A stretch of 64,000 nt of DNA from Ramazzottius varieornatus (taxonomy: Eukaryota > Tardigrada > Eutardigrada > Parachela > Ramazzottiidae), in NCBI GenBank assembly GCA_001949185.1, contig BDGG01000002.1:3233679-3297678 (forward strand), written 5' to 3'. Positions 1 to 11,530 of the stretch are shown one piece after another (position 1 is the stretch's first letter; every line of letters begins with the position of its first letter). A program made the position numbers and the translations under genes. The notes below the pieces were generated by a model. It worked only from the letters and a program-made list of their open reading frames with translations, searched no databases and was not told the origin of the DNA.

Positions 1-400
1 CACAACCAGCCTTCCATCCGTTTGACAACCAGAGGTTCAACATACGTGGATACTTTGGACATCAACGGGCGAATGATCCGCATTCATCTGCAGCGCCCTG
101 GGGAATACGCTATTCTGCCGGAAGGTAAACTGGCATTTTCCGGTCGTTCTTGCGGTCAAAAAAACAAATGCGTCAAAGTTCTGCATTACAGGAAATTTTC
201 ATCGTGTCTGTCCGGATACGAATAAGCACGTTAAGATGTGCATCATGTTCTACGACAAGAGCGGGTGGAATCAGCACAAGTACCCGGAAGGAGACCAGAC
301 TGATTCGTACAAGCGTTATAAGGACCGAATGCTGGCTGTACGAAGATCTTTGGATTTCCCGTACAAGAAAGGACCGGTTTCCGTCAACGCTAAGCTATAA
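1..400 (+). CDS. C-terminal part of an unidentified protein (two exons)
   Basis: The frame is open from the first base of the window, so the 5' part lies outside it. Exon 1 runs 1-142 and exon 2 runs 192-400, joined by a 49-nt GT-AG intron that keeps frame; the stop is at 398-400. About 116 residues are visible, including NGRMIRIHLQRPGEYAILP near the start, then CPDTNKHVKMC and the ending PVSVNAKL. Two cysteines about ten residues apart and a basic, tyrosine-rich tail are the only notable traits. I do not recognise the family. The clean intron, with frame preserved across it, is the main reason to call it real. Confidence 0.6.
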
Positions 401-1271
401 AGCCAAAGACATTCGCCATTACTACCGATAGACTTTCCACTCCATCTTACAGCTTGGTTCATTTATCTGATGATCAGCAATACTGCAGTCCATTTGTTCG
501 AAACCCGTACACCATTCTTCCATTTCACATTGGCAAAATTGCCATAAACACATGGGGGGCTCGTCATGGAGTTTTTTGATTGTTTGTTCATTCGACGCAA
601 CAACCTGTTGCATTCACTTTTCGCTCTTCAAAAAGAGAAACAACTTCTAGAACCCGAAGATTACATGAAGTCTTTGACAGCGCTGCATTCGGTAAAATGG
701 ACTGTGAAGGCATGGTTAGAAGTTGACAGTTCGACTTACGAAGATCAGGAAACTGCTTCTGCAAAGCCGGTACGTTTCCCATGGTAGATAACGAGTAGTT
801 GATTGTCGACAGAGACTGATTGTCAGTAGACTTTGACGTCACTTTCCTCTGTTTTTGGCAAGCTGTACGGTTGATGTTTACTGGTTGCAGTTTGAAATGG
901 AAGAACAGTATCCGGAATTAGAACGAGTGGACTGTATAGCAATTTAGCCAGGATAACTTAATAGCGCGCTTCCAGACGTGACATCATGAAGACATCCAGT
1001 ACATGAAGTATATCTTTTTGTCAAGTACATTATTTCCATATTCGATGTTTAACCAGCACATTATTTCTAAACGTGCGAGAGACAAATATTAACACCGCAG
1101 TGACTACTTTAGTCAGTTCCAAAAACCATTCCTTCCGCTGTGTCGGCTGTCCTTTTAGAAGGATTCAGCAGGGATTAGTGGGTTCGTTACGACACCCTCG
1201 TCCCATGGCTGAGGATCTTTCCACGGTACCCACCATCCTTCCCTGTATCAAGTCAGAAGAAACCGGTTAGT
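401..1271. other. intergenic stretch, no supported gene
   Basis: About 870 bases between the end of the first gene and the 3' end of the sulfatase. Short open frames on both strands show no conserved motif or splice structure. A short motif at about 907-930 (ACGAGTGGACTGTATAGC) resembles the inverted-repeat ends found at 31225-31493 and 40374-40619. Confidence 0.5.
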
Positions 1272-3998
1272 CTAATGTCGCATGGTAGAACGTACAAGAT
1301 CCGCCGGAACTGACCAGTTGTCGGGATTGGAAGCAGGATCGTAGCCCTTGATGGCCGCTGGATAGGAACTGGCGTTGTAGCCTTGAATCTTCCCCTGGAT
1401 CAACTTGAGCATGGCGGGGTAGCTTTCGGCAATGTTCTGCAATACAGGCTGTCAAAATGCACAACATAAGCAAGACCTTGACACCTGATACGTACGTTGA
1501 GTTCGCATGGATCGTTGGTCAGATCGAAGAGGCAGTCGCTAACGTTGGGTCTGCAGGGGTTGACTTCGATGCCTTCGGGGAAGTTGCAGTTAACAGCAAC
1601 AGGTGTCCATGTCTTCCAGTCGGGTACTTCGTCGTTCCTGCCGGCATTGGTGCCCTCTGGTGCCCACCTGAATGAATATCCATATAACATTGTACAGCGC
1701 CCGTACGGGAGAGCCCTATTTTCTAGTTGACCAATACAATCGGAGTTGCAAACGCTCATGGCTTACCATCCTAAATATGAGTTGTCCATGACATTTCCAC
1801 CAATGACTTTGTAGAGCCCGCCATACTGGTCTTCGTACAACATTGCGTACTGGTGACCGAGGCTGTCGATATTGTTGGGCAGCTCCTTCCGCGGTCCGTA
1901 ATTCAAGCCGGCTGCAATTAAAGAAGGGAAGTTTTTCCAAGTATTCATGCTTTATGGTATTGCGCCTGTTTTTCGCTTACATTGAATGGATTTCCACTGA
2001 CTCATTCCGTCAAGTTTATGCTGCAAAAACAGCAGAAATGGAACCCGTCTCAATTGTAAGGTACGACTGTGGTTCATCTTACCGGAGTCAGATCGTTCAA
2101 GTCACCACCAGCAGCTTCGTACAAAGTGGGGAGCCAGTCACTACTGTGCCACAGTTGATTGGTAACACGTCCACGTTTCTTCAGCAACGGCGACCAGATG
2201 AAGGCGTTGGTACGAATGCCGCCTTCGAACAGCGAACCCTTGCCCAACCGCAACGGCCAGTTGACACCATGGTTAGAACCTCGGACGAATGCTGAGTTGG
2301 GAGGTAGCGGTGCCCCATTGTCGGTGTAGAAGACGATGATAGTGTTGTTGGCGATACCTTTGTTGACGACGGCGTCGGTGATTCGCTTGAAACTCTCATC
2401 CAACAGCTGAGACAGGGCCAACATGCGTTTTCGCTCGGGGAACTGGTCGCTGAACTGGAAGACCGGCGGACGAAGAGTGAACTGAGGTACGGTGTCTAGG
2501 GCGTCCCCGTAACCGTTGGATGCGGTGTGCACGACGGGGGTAGCAAAGTACATGAAGAAGGGCTTGGAGGGATCTTGGTTGCGGATGATCTGTTCGGCTT
2601 TGATGTTGATCAGTTCGGGGTAGTAGGCGTTGTTGGTGTCGTTTGCCAGAATACGCAGTCCGTTCTCGCGAACTTCCCGACCGCTCAGAGGAACGGGTGT
2701 AATCCATCCTTCGGTGTAGTTCCACCAGTTGGTGGCCCCTCCGGTAAAGCCATACGAATAGTCGAAGCCACGAGCCACTGGAAAATACATTCGAGCTTTC
2801 GCAGCCTCTTACCTACTAAGTACTTATCTTCGTGAAGTACTGGCGGAGAGCCTGGGACACACACCTGGGTAGTACTGGCGGCTGAACTCTCCCAAGTGCC
2901 ACTGAAACGAAGGACGTTCGTGTAACGCACAATAGCCCAGGTCTTCACTTACCGACACGAACTCACCTTGCCCAGATGATAAGTCTGATAACCGAGGTCT
3001 TTCATGTAGGCGGGGAAAAACTTGAATTCCAAAGGCACACCCCAGGGTTCGCCCTGCGCGATAGCGGCGGTTTGCATACCTAAAAGACCAGATGTACTGG
3101 TTAGTCATTTTGTCTTTCGGTGGGCGGTTGTGCCTGTTGAATTGTACCAATATTGAAGACGTATTTCCCGGTGATGAGTGAGGCGCGGGAAGGTGTGCAC
3201 AGCGGCTGCGAGTAGTGGTGGTTGAGGATGATTCCATCCCAAGCGAGCTGGGGAAAGAATAACCGCGGGCTTCAGATCTATACATAAATTTTTTGATTCA
3301 GTATTCTAGTCGGAAAAATACCTTATCGATATTGGGCGTCGGAGTCCAGATATTTCCCTCGGTATAGCTGACATCAGTTCGGCCCTGTGCAGTACATAAA
3401 TTTAATGACTAAATTGCGTTGTCTTGTTGACTATCCTAATTATCTCAACAGGTTTCTGCAAAGGCTACCGAATAGCTGTAGCCCACAATAATTTTACTGT
3501 TACACTTACCAGATCATCGGCAACGAAAATCAGAAAATTTGGTGGTTGTGCCTGGCCACTGCCACCTATGCCGTTACCATTACCACCACCATTGCCGATG
3601 TTCCCATTTCCGCTGTTTCCATTGGTATCACTACCGTACCCATAGCCATTGGTTGACTGCATCGGGGTGGAACTGCTCGATGCTCCTCTAGTCGACATCG
3701 AAGAAGACGATGTGGCGGAGTAGCCATCGGTATGCGGCATAGAGGAAGTCGATGAAGCGTAATCGGTGGACGACTGCATTGCCGTGATAGAGATGGAGGT
3801 CTGTGTGGATGCACTCGTCATCTGGGAAGACTGGGTATTCGAGTCATAGTAACCATTGGCGCCTCTTCGGCCGGCCGAAGAGCCCATACTCGGGCTGGAA
3901 GCTGCGGGCATAGACTGCCGATTGATGAATCGATGAGAAAACATACGGACTGCAGCAGTCCCCGTGATACCGACAAGGAAAACAGCAACTAGCTTCAT
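1272..3998 (-). CDS. type I sulfatase, arylsulfatase B/I/J-like, secreted or lysosomal
   Basis: Ten exons join in frame to about 672 residues: 3510-3998, 3322-3384, 3148-3247, 2967-3079, 2865-2901, 2083-2777, 1981-2020, 1767-1911, 1496-1667, 1272-1436. The start MKLVAVFLVGITGTAA is a good signal peptide; an in-frame ATG 22 codons upstream is less likely. A Ser/Thr- then Gly/Asn-rich linker of about 130 residues precedes the catalytic domain, longer than usual. The domain opens with NFLIFVADDL (metal aspartates). It continues with CTPSRASLITGKY, whose Cys becomes formylglycine, then YHLGKWHLG, TPVVHT, YTDNGAP and GKGSLFEGG, so all catalytic groups are present. The C-terminal part has DGMSQWKSIQ and CLFDLTNDPCELNN. 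The enzyme should hydrolyse sulfate esters, probably of glycosaminoglycans or aryl substrates. Exact substrate is not predictable. Confidence 0.92.
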
Positions 3999-4605
3999 TC
4001 CACACAGGTAGATGAAGACGTCAAGTTCTACACTGTTGCCATTGCACGCAGAAATGAAAGCCAATCTCGAATGGACACTTTCTTTATATGGTCTTACTTA
4101 CTGCATAATTATACGTCAATATTGGTGTGAGGACGCAAGTAATCAATAGCAAAGGGACTGGGTCAGTAGTGGTACTAGTTGCTTACAAAACAAGCGAACG
4201 GTGCTTTGAGGGAGTTTGAGGCAATTTTAGTGGTGGTTTATGATGGATTTATAGTGTTGTCATGGCGGACAACGGAGCAGTTTGACGTTTCATGTAAAGA
4301 GTGATGTTAAGATTGATTGATGTTGACCACTTCATTGTCTCACTTCTTTGTCGGACCAACATTTGAACGTACTGTATACCGGCTTTGCCAGCAGCACACC
4401 CAAACTTAGAAGCTTCATGCCTGTTGATCTCGGACCGAGAAACGAGCAATAGAAAGGAGACGGTTTCAACAATCGTTTACTGAGATGTGGATCACCGAGC
4501 AATCTCGCTGAAAAGAACTGAAGCGAATTAGAAATGGAAAACAGTGCGAAAGACCCGCCTGCAGAAAAATCGGCGGCTCAGACAGATTTACTGTCTATCT
4601 TGTGG
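3999..4605. other. upstream region of the sulfatase, no gene seen
   Basis: Divergent space between the sulfatase start and the mariner remnant. It should hold the sulfatase promoter, but I see no convincing core elements. Open frames are short and unconserved. Confidence 0.4.
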
Positions 4606-5604
4606 TAGACTATGCTCATCGAAGGAGCAACACCTGCAACAAGGAAGGTTGCCTCGTATTCAGTTATACTTTCTGACAACAATGTCGGTAAGTCGAGAAA
4701 AACATTTCTGAGGTTTCAATTTTTTACGTCTTCGCCCAAAAAGAAACGCAGTCCACGTCTACAGAAGGAGCGGAACGGAAGGTGGAAAATGATGCCTTGA
4801 GAGCGCTGGTCGAATCCAATCCTTCCCAAACTTCTGTGGACCTTTCACGACACTTTGGCGAGCCTCCCAGAACCATTACCGGACATTTGCAAGAAAGCAG
4901 AAAGGTGAGAAAGTTAGAGAAATGGGTACCCCACTTACTTGGCGCACCTCAGAAAGAATACCGATTTATGAGTTCACTTCACCACCTGATTCGCAACAAG
5001 AACGAGTCCATCTTGGACCGCATTCTCACTTGTGATGAGAAATGGATTCTCTACGATAATCGTAAGCGAAAAAGAATATGGTTGGACAAAGGGGAAGAGC
5101 CACAGAAAGTTCTCAAACCAGAGCTCCACCAAAAGAAGATCATGTTGACAGTCTGGTGGACATCTCGTGGCCTTGTCCATTATGATTTTCTTCCGCCTGG
5201 CAAAACGATTACGGCAGACTACTACTGTCTGGAACTTGATACGGTGATGAAGAAGCTCGCCGTTCAACAGCCGAAATTATTCCATCGTCTGAAACCACTA
5301 CTGCTGCAGGACAACTCAGAAGTGCACGCCGCACAAAACACTTCCGCAAAACTGCAAGAGTCGGGATTGGAAGCTCTGTTTCACCCCCATATAGTCCTGA
5401 CTTGGCTCCAACAGATTACCATTTCTTTCAGAATTTAGACGACTTCCCGAGAGAAAAAAATTTTCTTCCGAAGCAGATGTGAAAACTGCCTTCCAGAAGT
5501 TTATCGCTTCTCTTTCTCCTGACTGCCACCGTAGAAGCATACAATCTCTTCCAGGAAGATGGCAGAAGTGCCTTGCTAGTATGGGTGATTACTTTGAAGT
5601 CTGA
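4606..5604 (+). mobile_element. degenerate mariner (Tc1/mariner, D34D) transposase
   Basis: The middle of the transposase is open at 4782-5438. It shows the helix-turn-helix region (ALVESNPSQTSVDLSRHFG), the linker KLEKWVPH, the first catalytic Asp in LTCDEKWILYDN and the second in LLLQDNSEVH, where mariners normally have HDNARPH. Just after this the frame shifts by one: the third Asp region (SPDLAPTDYHFF) continues in the next frame from about 5390. A second shift follows in the A-run near 5445-5455. Coding resemblance resumes and ends at 5602-5604. The N-terminal part (4612-4700) is also broken. The copy cannot make an intact enzyme. I did not locate the terminal inverted repeats with confidence. 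Confidence 0.85.
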
Positions 5605-7289
5605 GATCTGGCGTCAATAAAGTTTTTTTATTCCGGTGTGCGTCAATGGGACAAGTCATACTTCCGACCTAAAAGGGCGATATGCATTGAAGCAGGAAGC
5701 ACCACGCTGTACTTTGACAAGAGTAAACAGAAGAGGGGAACGCTATTAGCTATATCGTTTTAAGCAGATTTTACCGTCCTCAAAATCTTCCTCGTTCTGT
5801 TCGGTTCGCTGAGCGTGAGAAAGAATCTTCAGAGCGTACACCGGAATCTTGCGGAAAGGTTTGCTTGTAAGTCCCACCTGTAACTGCAGTTTCACTTTAC
5901 TTGCTCGAGTACGCCTGACTGATGCGACTGCTCCCTTCCAACCCTGACCCCATGGGCGACGGAACGCAATACCACTTCTGTCCGACCTTAGAGGATGAAA
6001 GTGGTGAGTTACCAGGGCCGCTCGCTTTTAGCTAAGGGATTCGATCATTTGATTCCGCATTGGGCGGCGCTATTTTTGGACCACGAACAAGCAGGTGTTG
6101 AATGTTTACCTGTCAGTCGCGGCGCACCTTAAGATGAAGGTCGGTTGAACTGTTTGCCAAGCGATATTCATGTTAGCCGTGTTATTGTGGTCGTGGTCAA
6201 GCGATATTCTGATACTTCGTAGATACCATAATCGCCGTTCGAACGATCATGAGAAAACAACCTCGCCCTTGCCAAATGAAGCCCGTGTAGCACGTTCAGG
6301 ATTTTTTGCTAAAAGCCATTCGATGGTTCGCCGAGCATGTTATTATGGAGATAGATGGCGCTCTCTAATGTAGAAAATCTAGTAGAGCTGCTTGTTGGCC
6401 CACCCGAAATGTCTTAACACCTTGAGCACGGGGCGGGAAACACACTTTCCCGGCGCACACTAATATGTACGTGGCGGGATCCCAGTTTAACCTTTGCTCC
6501 TCGTTTTTTCCCCGTTTGCCTGGAGAATCAACTTCCCTCAGAACCCCAGCTAACAGCCACTGGACAGTGGCTCTGCAAAACTGTCTGGAATTTTCTCCGT
6601 TTCGATGGAAATTTCGTCCTGGCCAGCACATTTAAATTTCAGTCAGGCTCACGGTTAGGCTAGAGTCTCCAAAAAGTTGCCGTCTGAATCCAAACATTTA
6701 TGCATCTGGCGAAAGTTTAAGATCCGTGAAAAGACCCTTCCAGTGGTCAAGAAAAAAAACATGAAGGTTTGTCGTTTCAGGTTGGTAGGCGGGGCAATGT
6801 ATATCATATTTCCAAAGTTGGGCCAGTCGAAATGGTAGTGATTGGTTCTAATTGCCGCCGCCCCCGATTTTCGACCATTTGAAAAGAGACGAAAGTGACT
6901 TTCCCACCTGGTATTCTGAAAGCCCGAAACCGCGTGGTGTTCAAGGTGTTAAGGTCACTCTGAACGGTAAATTTGCTTTCGGTTGGCCGCCTTTGCGAAT
7001 TATTCATGTAGTCAGAACATCTCTAGACTGGCTCGCTGTGATGACACCTTTACATTTAGTCTGTTAACTCAGTAATTAGGAACGAGCTTCTGATATCATC
7101 TTACACCCATTTTTCGTGACCTTAAAGCGGCAGAATCTGTGTTCTTGTCGTATTCACTAGCCGCAGCAGCACGCCAGGATCCGAAAGCCTGTAGAATGAC
7201 CCTGTTCCCTCAGTTGTCGGTCTGTAGAATTTACACTGGCTAAGCAAATTAGCGTGATGGTTTTACCAAAGTTTCTTTGAAGGTTTATT
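5605..7289. other. intergenic stretch, no supported gene
   Basis: About 1.7 kb with only short, mutually overlapping open frames on both strands. No domain, signal peptide or plausible exon chain was found. It may be ageing transposon DNA next to the mariner copy. Confidence 0.4.
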
Positions 7290-7573
7290 AAAATCTGAAG
7301 GTTAGAATAATATCAGCCGTGCTTGTAAGTTCAATGGTTATCAGACAAGAAAAACAAGCTGGCATAGTTATTAAAGTATTTCGAGAGGGTTCTCCATTTG
7401 CTTGGCTGGCATGGTCAAGTTTGTGTGTCACGTGGCAAATAAACTTAAGCATCCCAGCTGCGGAAACCTTCACAGAATGTCTTTCAATGCTTCAGCATCT
7501 CACCCGGGTTGTTTTTCCTGTTCGATGACCATTGAACTTGAAAACAGTGACTTTGATTACGTAACCGGGTTTG
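7290..7573. repeat. long imperfect palindrome centred on CACGTG
   Basis: The sequence folds back on itself around 7431/7432 (CACGTG at 7429-7434). Matching arms include 7325-7356 against 7508-7543 and 7401-7431 against 7432-7462. Similarity is imperfect but spans about 140 bases on each side with almost no loop. This makes overlapping open frames look alike on both strands. A foldback element or an old inverted duplication fits best. No coding function is apparent. Confidence 0.65.
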
Positions 7574-8312
7574 GAATCACGATTTGCAAGTAAATGCCAT
7601 ATACCGGAACACATGCCAACACTATCTTGAACTTTGCTGCTGCTGCAGTGTTACATATATATGATCAGCAATGTAACTGAGCAAGCACTCATATCCGGAT
7701 TTGATAGCTGCTGTGATCTCTCCTCCGGGCGTTTTCCTGACCGTTAAATTTACAGTCCATGACAGCTTAGTCGATCCCACTGAAGCTCCATTTCAGTTCT
7801 AAAAATTTAAATCGCACTTTTTGCACCTTTTCAACCTGTTTTTGAATATTTGACTTTCCTACTACAATGAATTTCCAGACATTCAGAAAACCGACAGCTT
7901 TTGAAACTACTTTTGAAACTACCTCGTCGAGGCACCCTTTCGCACTTTGTTTACAACAGGGTTATAAAATTTCTGCTTTCTGACTGGTAAGAAATTGACA
8001 TTTCGATACGTGCAGTTGGAAAGAAGAGCATTTGTTTAGTCTTTAAACAATACACTTCTCGGTCTTGAAGTCAAAACACTGTGCGGTGCAAAATAGTGAC
8101 GAGGAACAGAGACAGAGCACGTCGATCAGCTTGCAGGGATGTCTCAGGCCGGACACGAAAACGCTCGTGTGATTTGTCGATCTATCTTTTTCCCCAGAAT
8201 GAAATTTTGGCTCTTGTTCTGCCTAGACGATGTCAGAGCGCTTGCTCAACGTAGAATAAGTTTAGGGATAAGTGGAAACATCCTTCGGTACACGCACGAC
8301 GGAAAATTATGG
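7574..8312. other. intergenic stretch, no supported gene
   Basis: AT-rich DNA with short open frames only. Nothing recognisable on either strand. Confidence 0.4.
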
Positions 8313-8469
8313 GGCCAGTAAAAATTATGGGACCAGGCGAGAAAGACGGCAAAATGGAAATTCAAACGAAGAAAAGTGTCCAAAAGTGCATTACTTTGAA
8401 TCGGTCACGTACGTACGTCCTTCCGCACCGCCGTAGCGAAATGTCCTGGTCCCATAATTTTTACTGGCC
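8313..8469 (+). mobile_element. 157-bp MITE, family GGCCAGTAAAA (copy 1)
   Basis: Perfect 25-bp terminal inverted repeats at 8313-8337 and 8445-8469 begin GGCCAGTAAAAATTATGGGA. The interior has no coding capacity. A related copy lies in opposite orientation at 55370-55505. It shares the ends, the internal block around AAAGACGGCAAA and the ACGTACGT-CTTCCGC block. Two independent copies with matching interior show that this is a mobile family and not a chance hairpin. Confidence 0.8.
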
Positions 8470-9504
8470 TTATTACTTCCGGTCGTACGCAGAAAGGAAT
8501 CTTTGACCAAAAACGATCAACTTGGCTGTAACGCGTTGTACGATAATAAGAGCGAATGATGGCATCATTAACCGCCGCTTTTCGTCGTCTAACACTTGTC
8601 ACATACAGTAACTGTTTATTTCTTGTAATTAGTCCAACAATTAACCTTGTAGGCTACCTACCCACGTGCCTCAATGTGAAGTCTACCAGAGCACGTGGTC
8701 GGGTAGCCTGCTAGGGTGAACAGATGAACCCAGCCTAGGTAGTGACCTACAACGTAAAAATTCTATACTATGCTAATAATGACGAAGTGCGAGATCCGGC
8801 ACAACATTGTAAAAAAGTTTGGTTGGTCTCTGGAGCGCTTGCTCTATTACGAAACCTCAATGAGATGTTGCTTGAAATTTTTACAGCCATGCTGACTTAT
8901 TCCCTTGGGTGCAATTTTTCACCACGATAACCATCGGATGGAATGCCATTATGGAGAACACGACCACTTTACAGCCTTATGAAAACCCATGCTCTTATCT
9001 TATAGACTATACAAAACTGCTCACTCGAAAAAGCAGCACCATAAATTTTTCACGGTCCTTCTTGTCATGCTGAAGAACTGGGTACCACGTTGGAGCGGAC
9101 ATAACAAAAGTTTCTTCTTTGAGTCAGCGTTTATTATGACGTACTTCGAGAACTTGACGGGAAGCTTGGGATGCTCATTTAATTGCTTCGACCCTGATAC
9201 TATGCCGCAATTCTCTGACGTCAATGCACTGAATCTTGGCGCGGTCTTCCGCCGACCGTCCTTGTCAATCGACAGTCGTGCGTCGTTCTGCCGTCTAGCC
9301 CGCCGTACGTATCTCTCATCACGTATCATACCGGATATTTCCTATTTTCCACTTGTGTGTAGCGTTTGCTGTCTTGACTCTTGAGCGTATTCGCCGTCAT
9401 CTTCATTCAGGGATAAGAAGTCCGCGACCTTGTTTCACTGTTACATCTTGAGTAGATCTGGCGGAAGTGTGGATCAACATTGAAACTTTGTTCTTTCACC
9501 AAGC
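8470..9504. other. intergenic stretch upstream of the gene at 9505
   Basis: No conserved open frame. The 131-residue frame at 8989-9384 has no recognisable domain and strong overlap with an antisense frame. The promoter of the 9505 gene should be at the 3' end of this stretch. Confidence 0.4.
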
Positions 9505-11188
9505 ATGGAAAGCGAGAAGCTGTTGATGCACCCCGGCGAAGTAGCGGGACGCCCTGTTGGGGTTCCTCGAAACTATCCACTTGCCACGAGCACCAAACGC
9601 ACGGCACTTGATGAGCGCTTGCATTTTGCCGACAAAACCGCACCTCCAACGGGAAATATTGCCGTGAAAGTCACACAACCTTCTCTGATTTTCGATCATC
9701 ATGAATCGGTGGACTCGACCGATTCAGGACTTTCATCGAGTTCGGGTACGGCGAGGACCTCCGGTAAGTTGAACAAGATGGTCTTCAAACAACTACGACA
9801 TTCCTCGCTGGATTCAGAGCATGGACGTGACGGTGGATTTACAGATGAAGTCACGGAGCCCAACGCTTCCTCATCCGTCGAGATTTTCCGCATACCGTCG
9901 CCCACCTTTGACGATGGATTCGAGGATGACGGGTCCATGTCATATCGTCACGCATCTTTCGGGGGAATAACACAGTACCGAAAACGTGAGCAATCGTTTC
10001 CCCTAGCGATGCAAAACTAACTTGTCCAGACCGATTAGACCTCACAACGCGTTCAATTGATGCAATCGTCCAGGATTGTTACTTTAGGCGGCACACGGTT
10101 CAATTTTGCAACAGTAAAGAAGCGTGACACTTGGGAAAAAGTGGTGTTTCATTTCCAGAATCGTTATCTCAAGTGGCGTACTTTTCCATTGTTTCTGGCA
10201 AGAGCCGTGCGCCACTTGAGATGTCAATCTTGAACGTTTCCTCTTAGCCTACCATTTGTTGTTCTAACCCCAAAATAATCTCTACAACATTCTTTGGACG
10301 TATTTTATAAAGCTTTTCGTTGCAGAAATTTTCGAGGAAGGGGCCCAGTCTCTGCCGAGACGGCTATCGAACAACTCGGACTCGGATGTCTCCCTCAACT
10401 CTCTTGGCCGTCGTCGACATTCCGATCCCCTCAAACAGCTCGGGCACAAAGTCCAGAAAGGCGCCAAGAAACTCTTGAATAAAATGTCCCACCTTCATCA
10501 CAAGGGTAGTCAGCATGAATTGTTGGAGCTGCACGTGAAGAAGGAAGTGGTAAGCCCGATGGACACGGTCGAAGCCGAAACGACCAAGTCCATTATCGAC
10601 GCTTTCCTAACCCAAGGCCAAGTGATTGCTACGACCGAACTGGAGGAAGAACTAGACCTAACACAAGCTGAACCCCTAAACCATCTCAATAACGCCCGAG
10701 CTGAGTTAGCCTCCCTAGTAGCCACTGCCTTCGAAGCAGTCCACGACAACACGGAAGTCCAGAATGTAGCCGAAGTTATGACCCATGATCTCGCTGAATG
10801 TGTGTGTGCAGCACCGCAGCAATGCACCACGAGTGCCGTTCCTGATGTCCTTGTCACGCTGAAAGGAAAACCCGCTGGTGAAGAAGGTGAGAGCTGCCGT
10901 ATGGGAAACGGTGTACGTCATCACCCGACCATGGAAGCTGGATTGAGTCCACGCACTGACAATGAGGTACCATTACCACCGGCGATCAGTCCGGATATCC
11001 AGCCTAAAAGCTTCTATGCTAACCAGGAAATCCCGCGAGTCGACCCCCAAGTTATGCCAGTTCCGGACAAGAAGATGGATCAGTTAAACAGCACTGTTTC
11101 CTGTTCTCTAGTTAACAACTCCGAGTCTGATGGTAGCCCGAAACTGAGACGCTTCAGCGACAGTTCGCCGTACCGTCGTCGACGGTAA
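9505..11188 (+). CDS. unidentified, largely disordered protein rich in phosphorylation-type motifs
   Basis: Two exons, 9505-9985 and 10326-11188, join through a 340-nt GT-AG intron to 447 residues. The start MESEKLLMHPGE is the first ATG of the frame; an upstream exon cannot be excluded. The protein is acidic, Ser-rich and without hydrophobic segments, so probably cytoplasmic or nuclear. Visible linear motifs are DSGLSS (fits the beta-TrCP degron DSGxxS), RRLSN and RRFSD (basophilic kinase sites), and RRRHSDP followed by a basic helix-like block KVQKGAKKLLNKMSHLHHK. The C-terminus is SSPYRRRR. I recognise no folded domain. A regulated adaptor or signalling protein is possible but is only an inference from motifs. 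Confidence 0.75.
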
Positions 11189-11326
11189 TACTCGTGCGCA
11201 GGTTATACCTAATCTTGCTCTGTACAAATGATGATAACATCGATTACGCCTATTTCTGCATGTTTCTATATAATTATTTAATTTTATTGTTTCAGCTGTC
11301 GATATATTTTGCTTGATCTTCTAACA

Positions 11327-11530
11327 TCAATGGCGTGATCGCACTCTTAGTCGCGGTTTTTCCGTAAACAAACAAGGCTCACTGAGCAACTGTCGCGAAC
11401 TTCGACAGGCAAAAATATATATGTCACAAGTTTTTGAACGTAAGTTGGAAATGCTTACCATACGCGTACCATCCAAATCCACTGTAGTGTCAGCTAGAAA
11501 GCTGAGGATAAAAATAGCGGCGATGATCAT
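11327..11530 (-). CDS. candidate small secreted peptide (44 residues)
   Basis: Two possible exons, 11459-11530 and 11327-11389, join across a 69-nt GT-AG intron without loss of frame. The N-terminus MIIAAIFILSFLA is a typical signal peptide and the donor GTAAGC follows directly after exon 1. The remainder is short, with one Cys and a basic tail (RLRVRSRH). It lies 3' of and convergent with the 9505 gene. There is no family match, so this may be chance; transcript evidence would be needed. Confidence 0.3.
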   Translation of the reverse strand: MIIAAIFILSFLADTTVDLDGTRMVSISNLRSKTCDIYIFACRSSRQLLSEPCLFTEKPRLRVRSRH

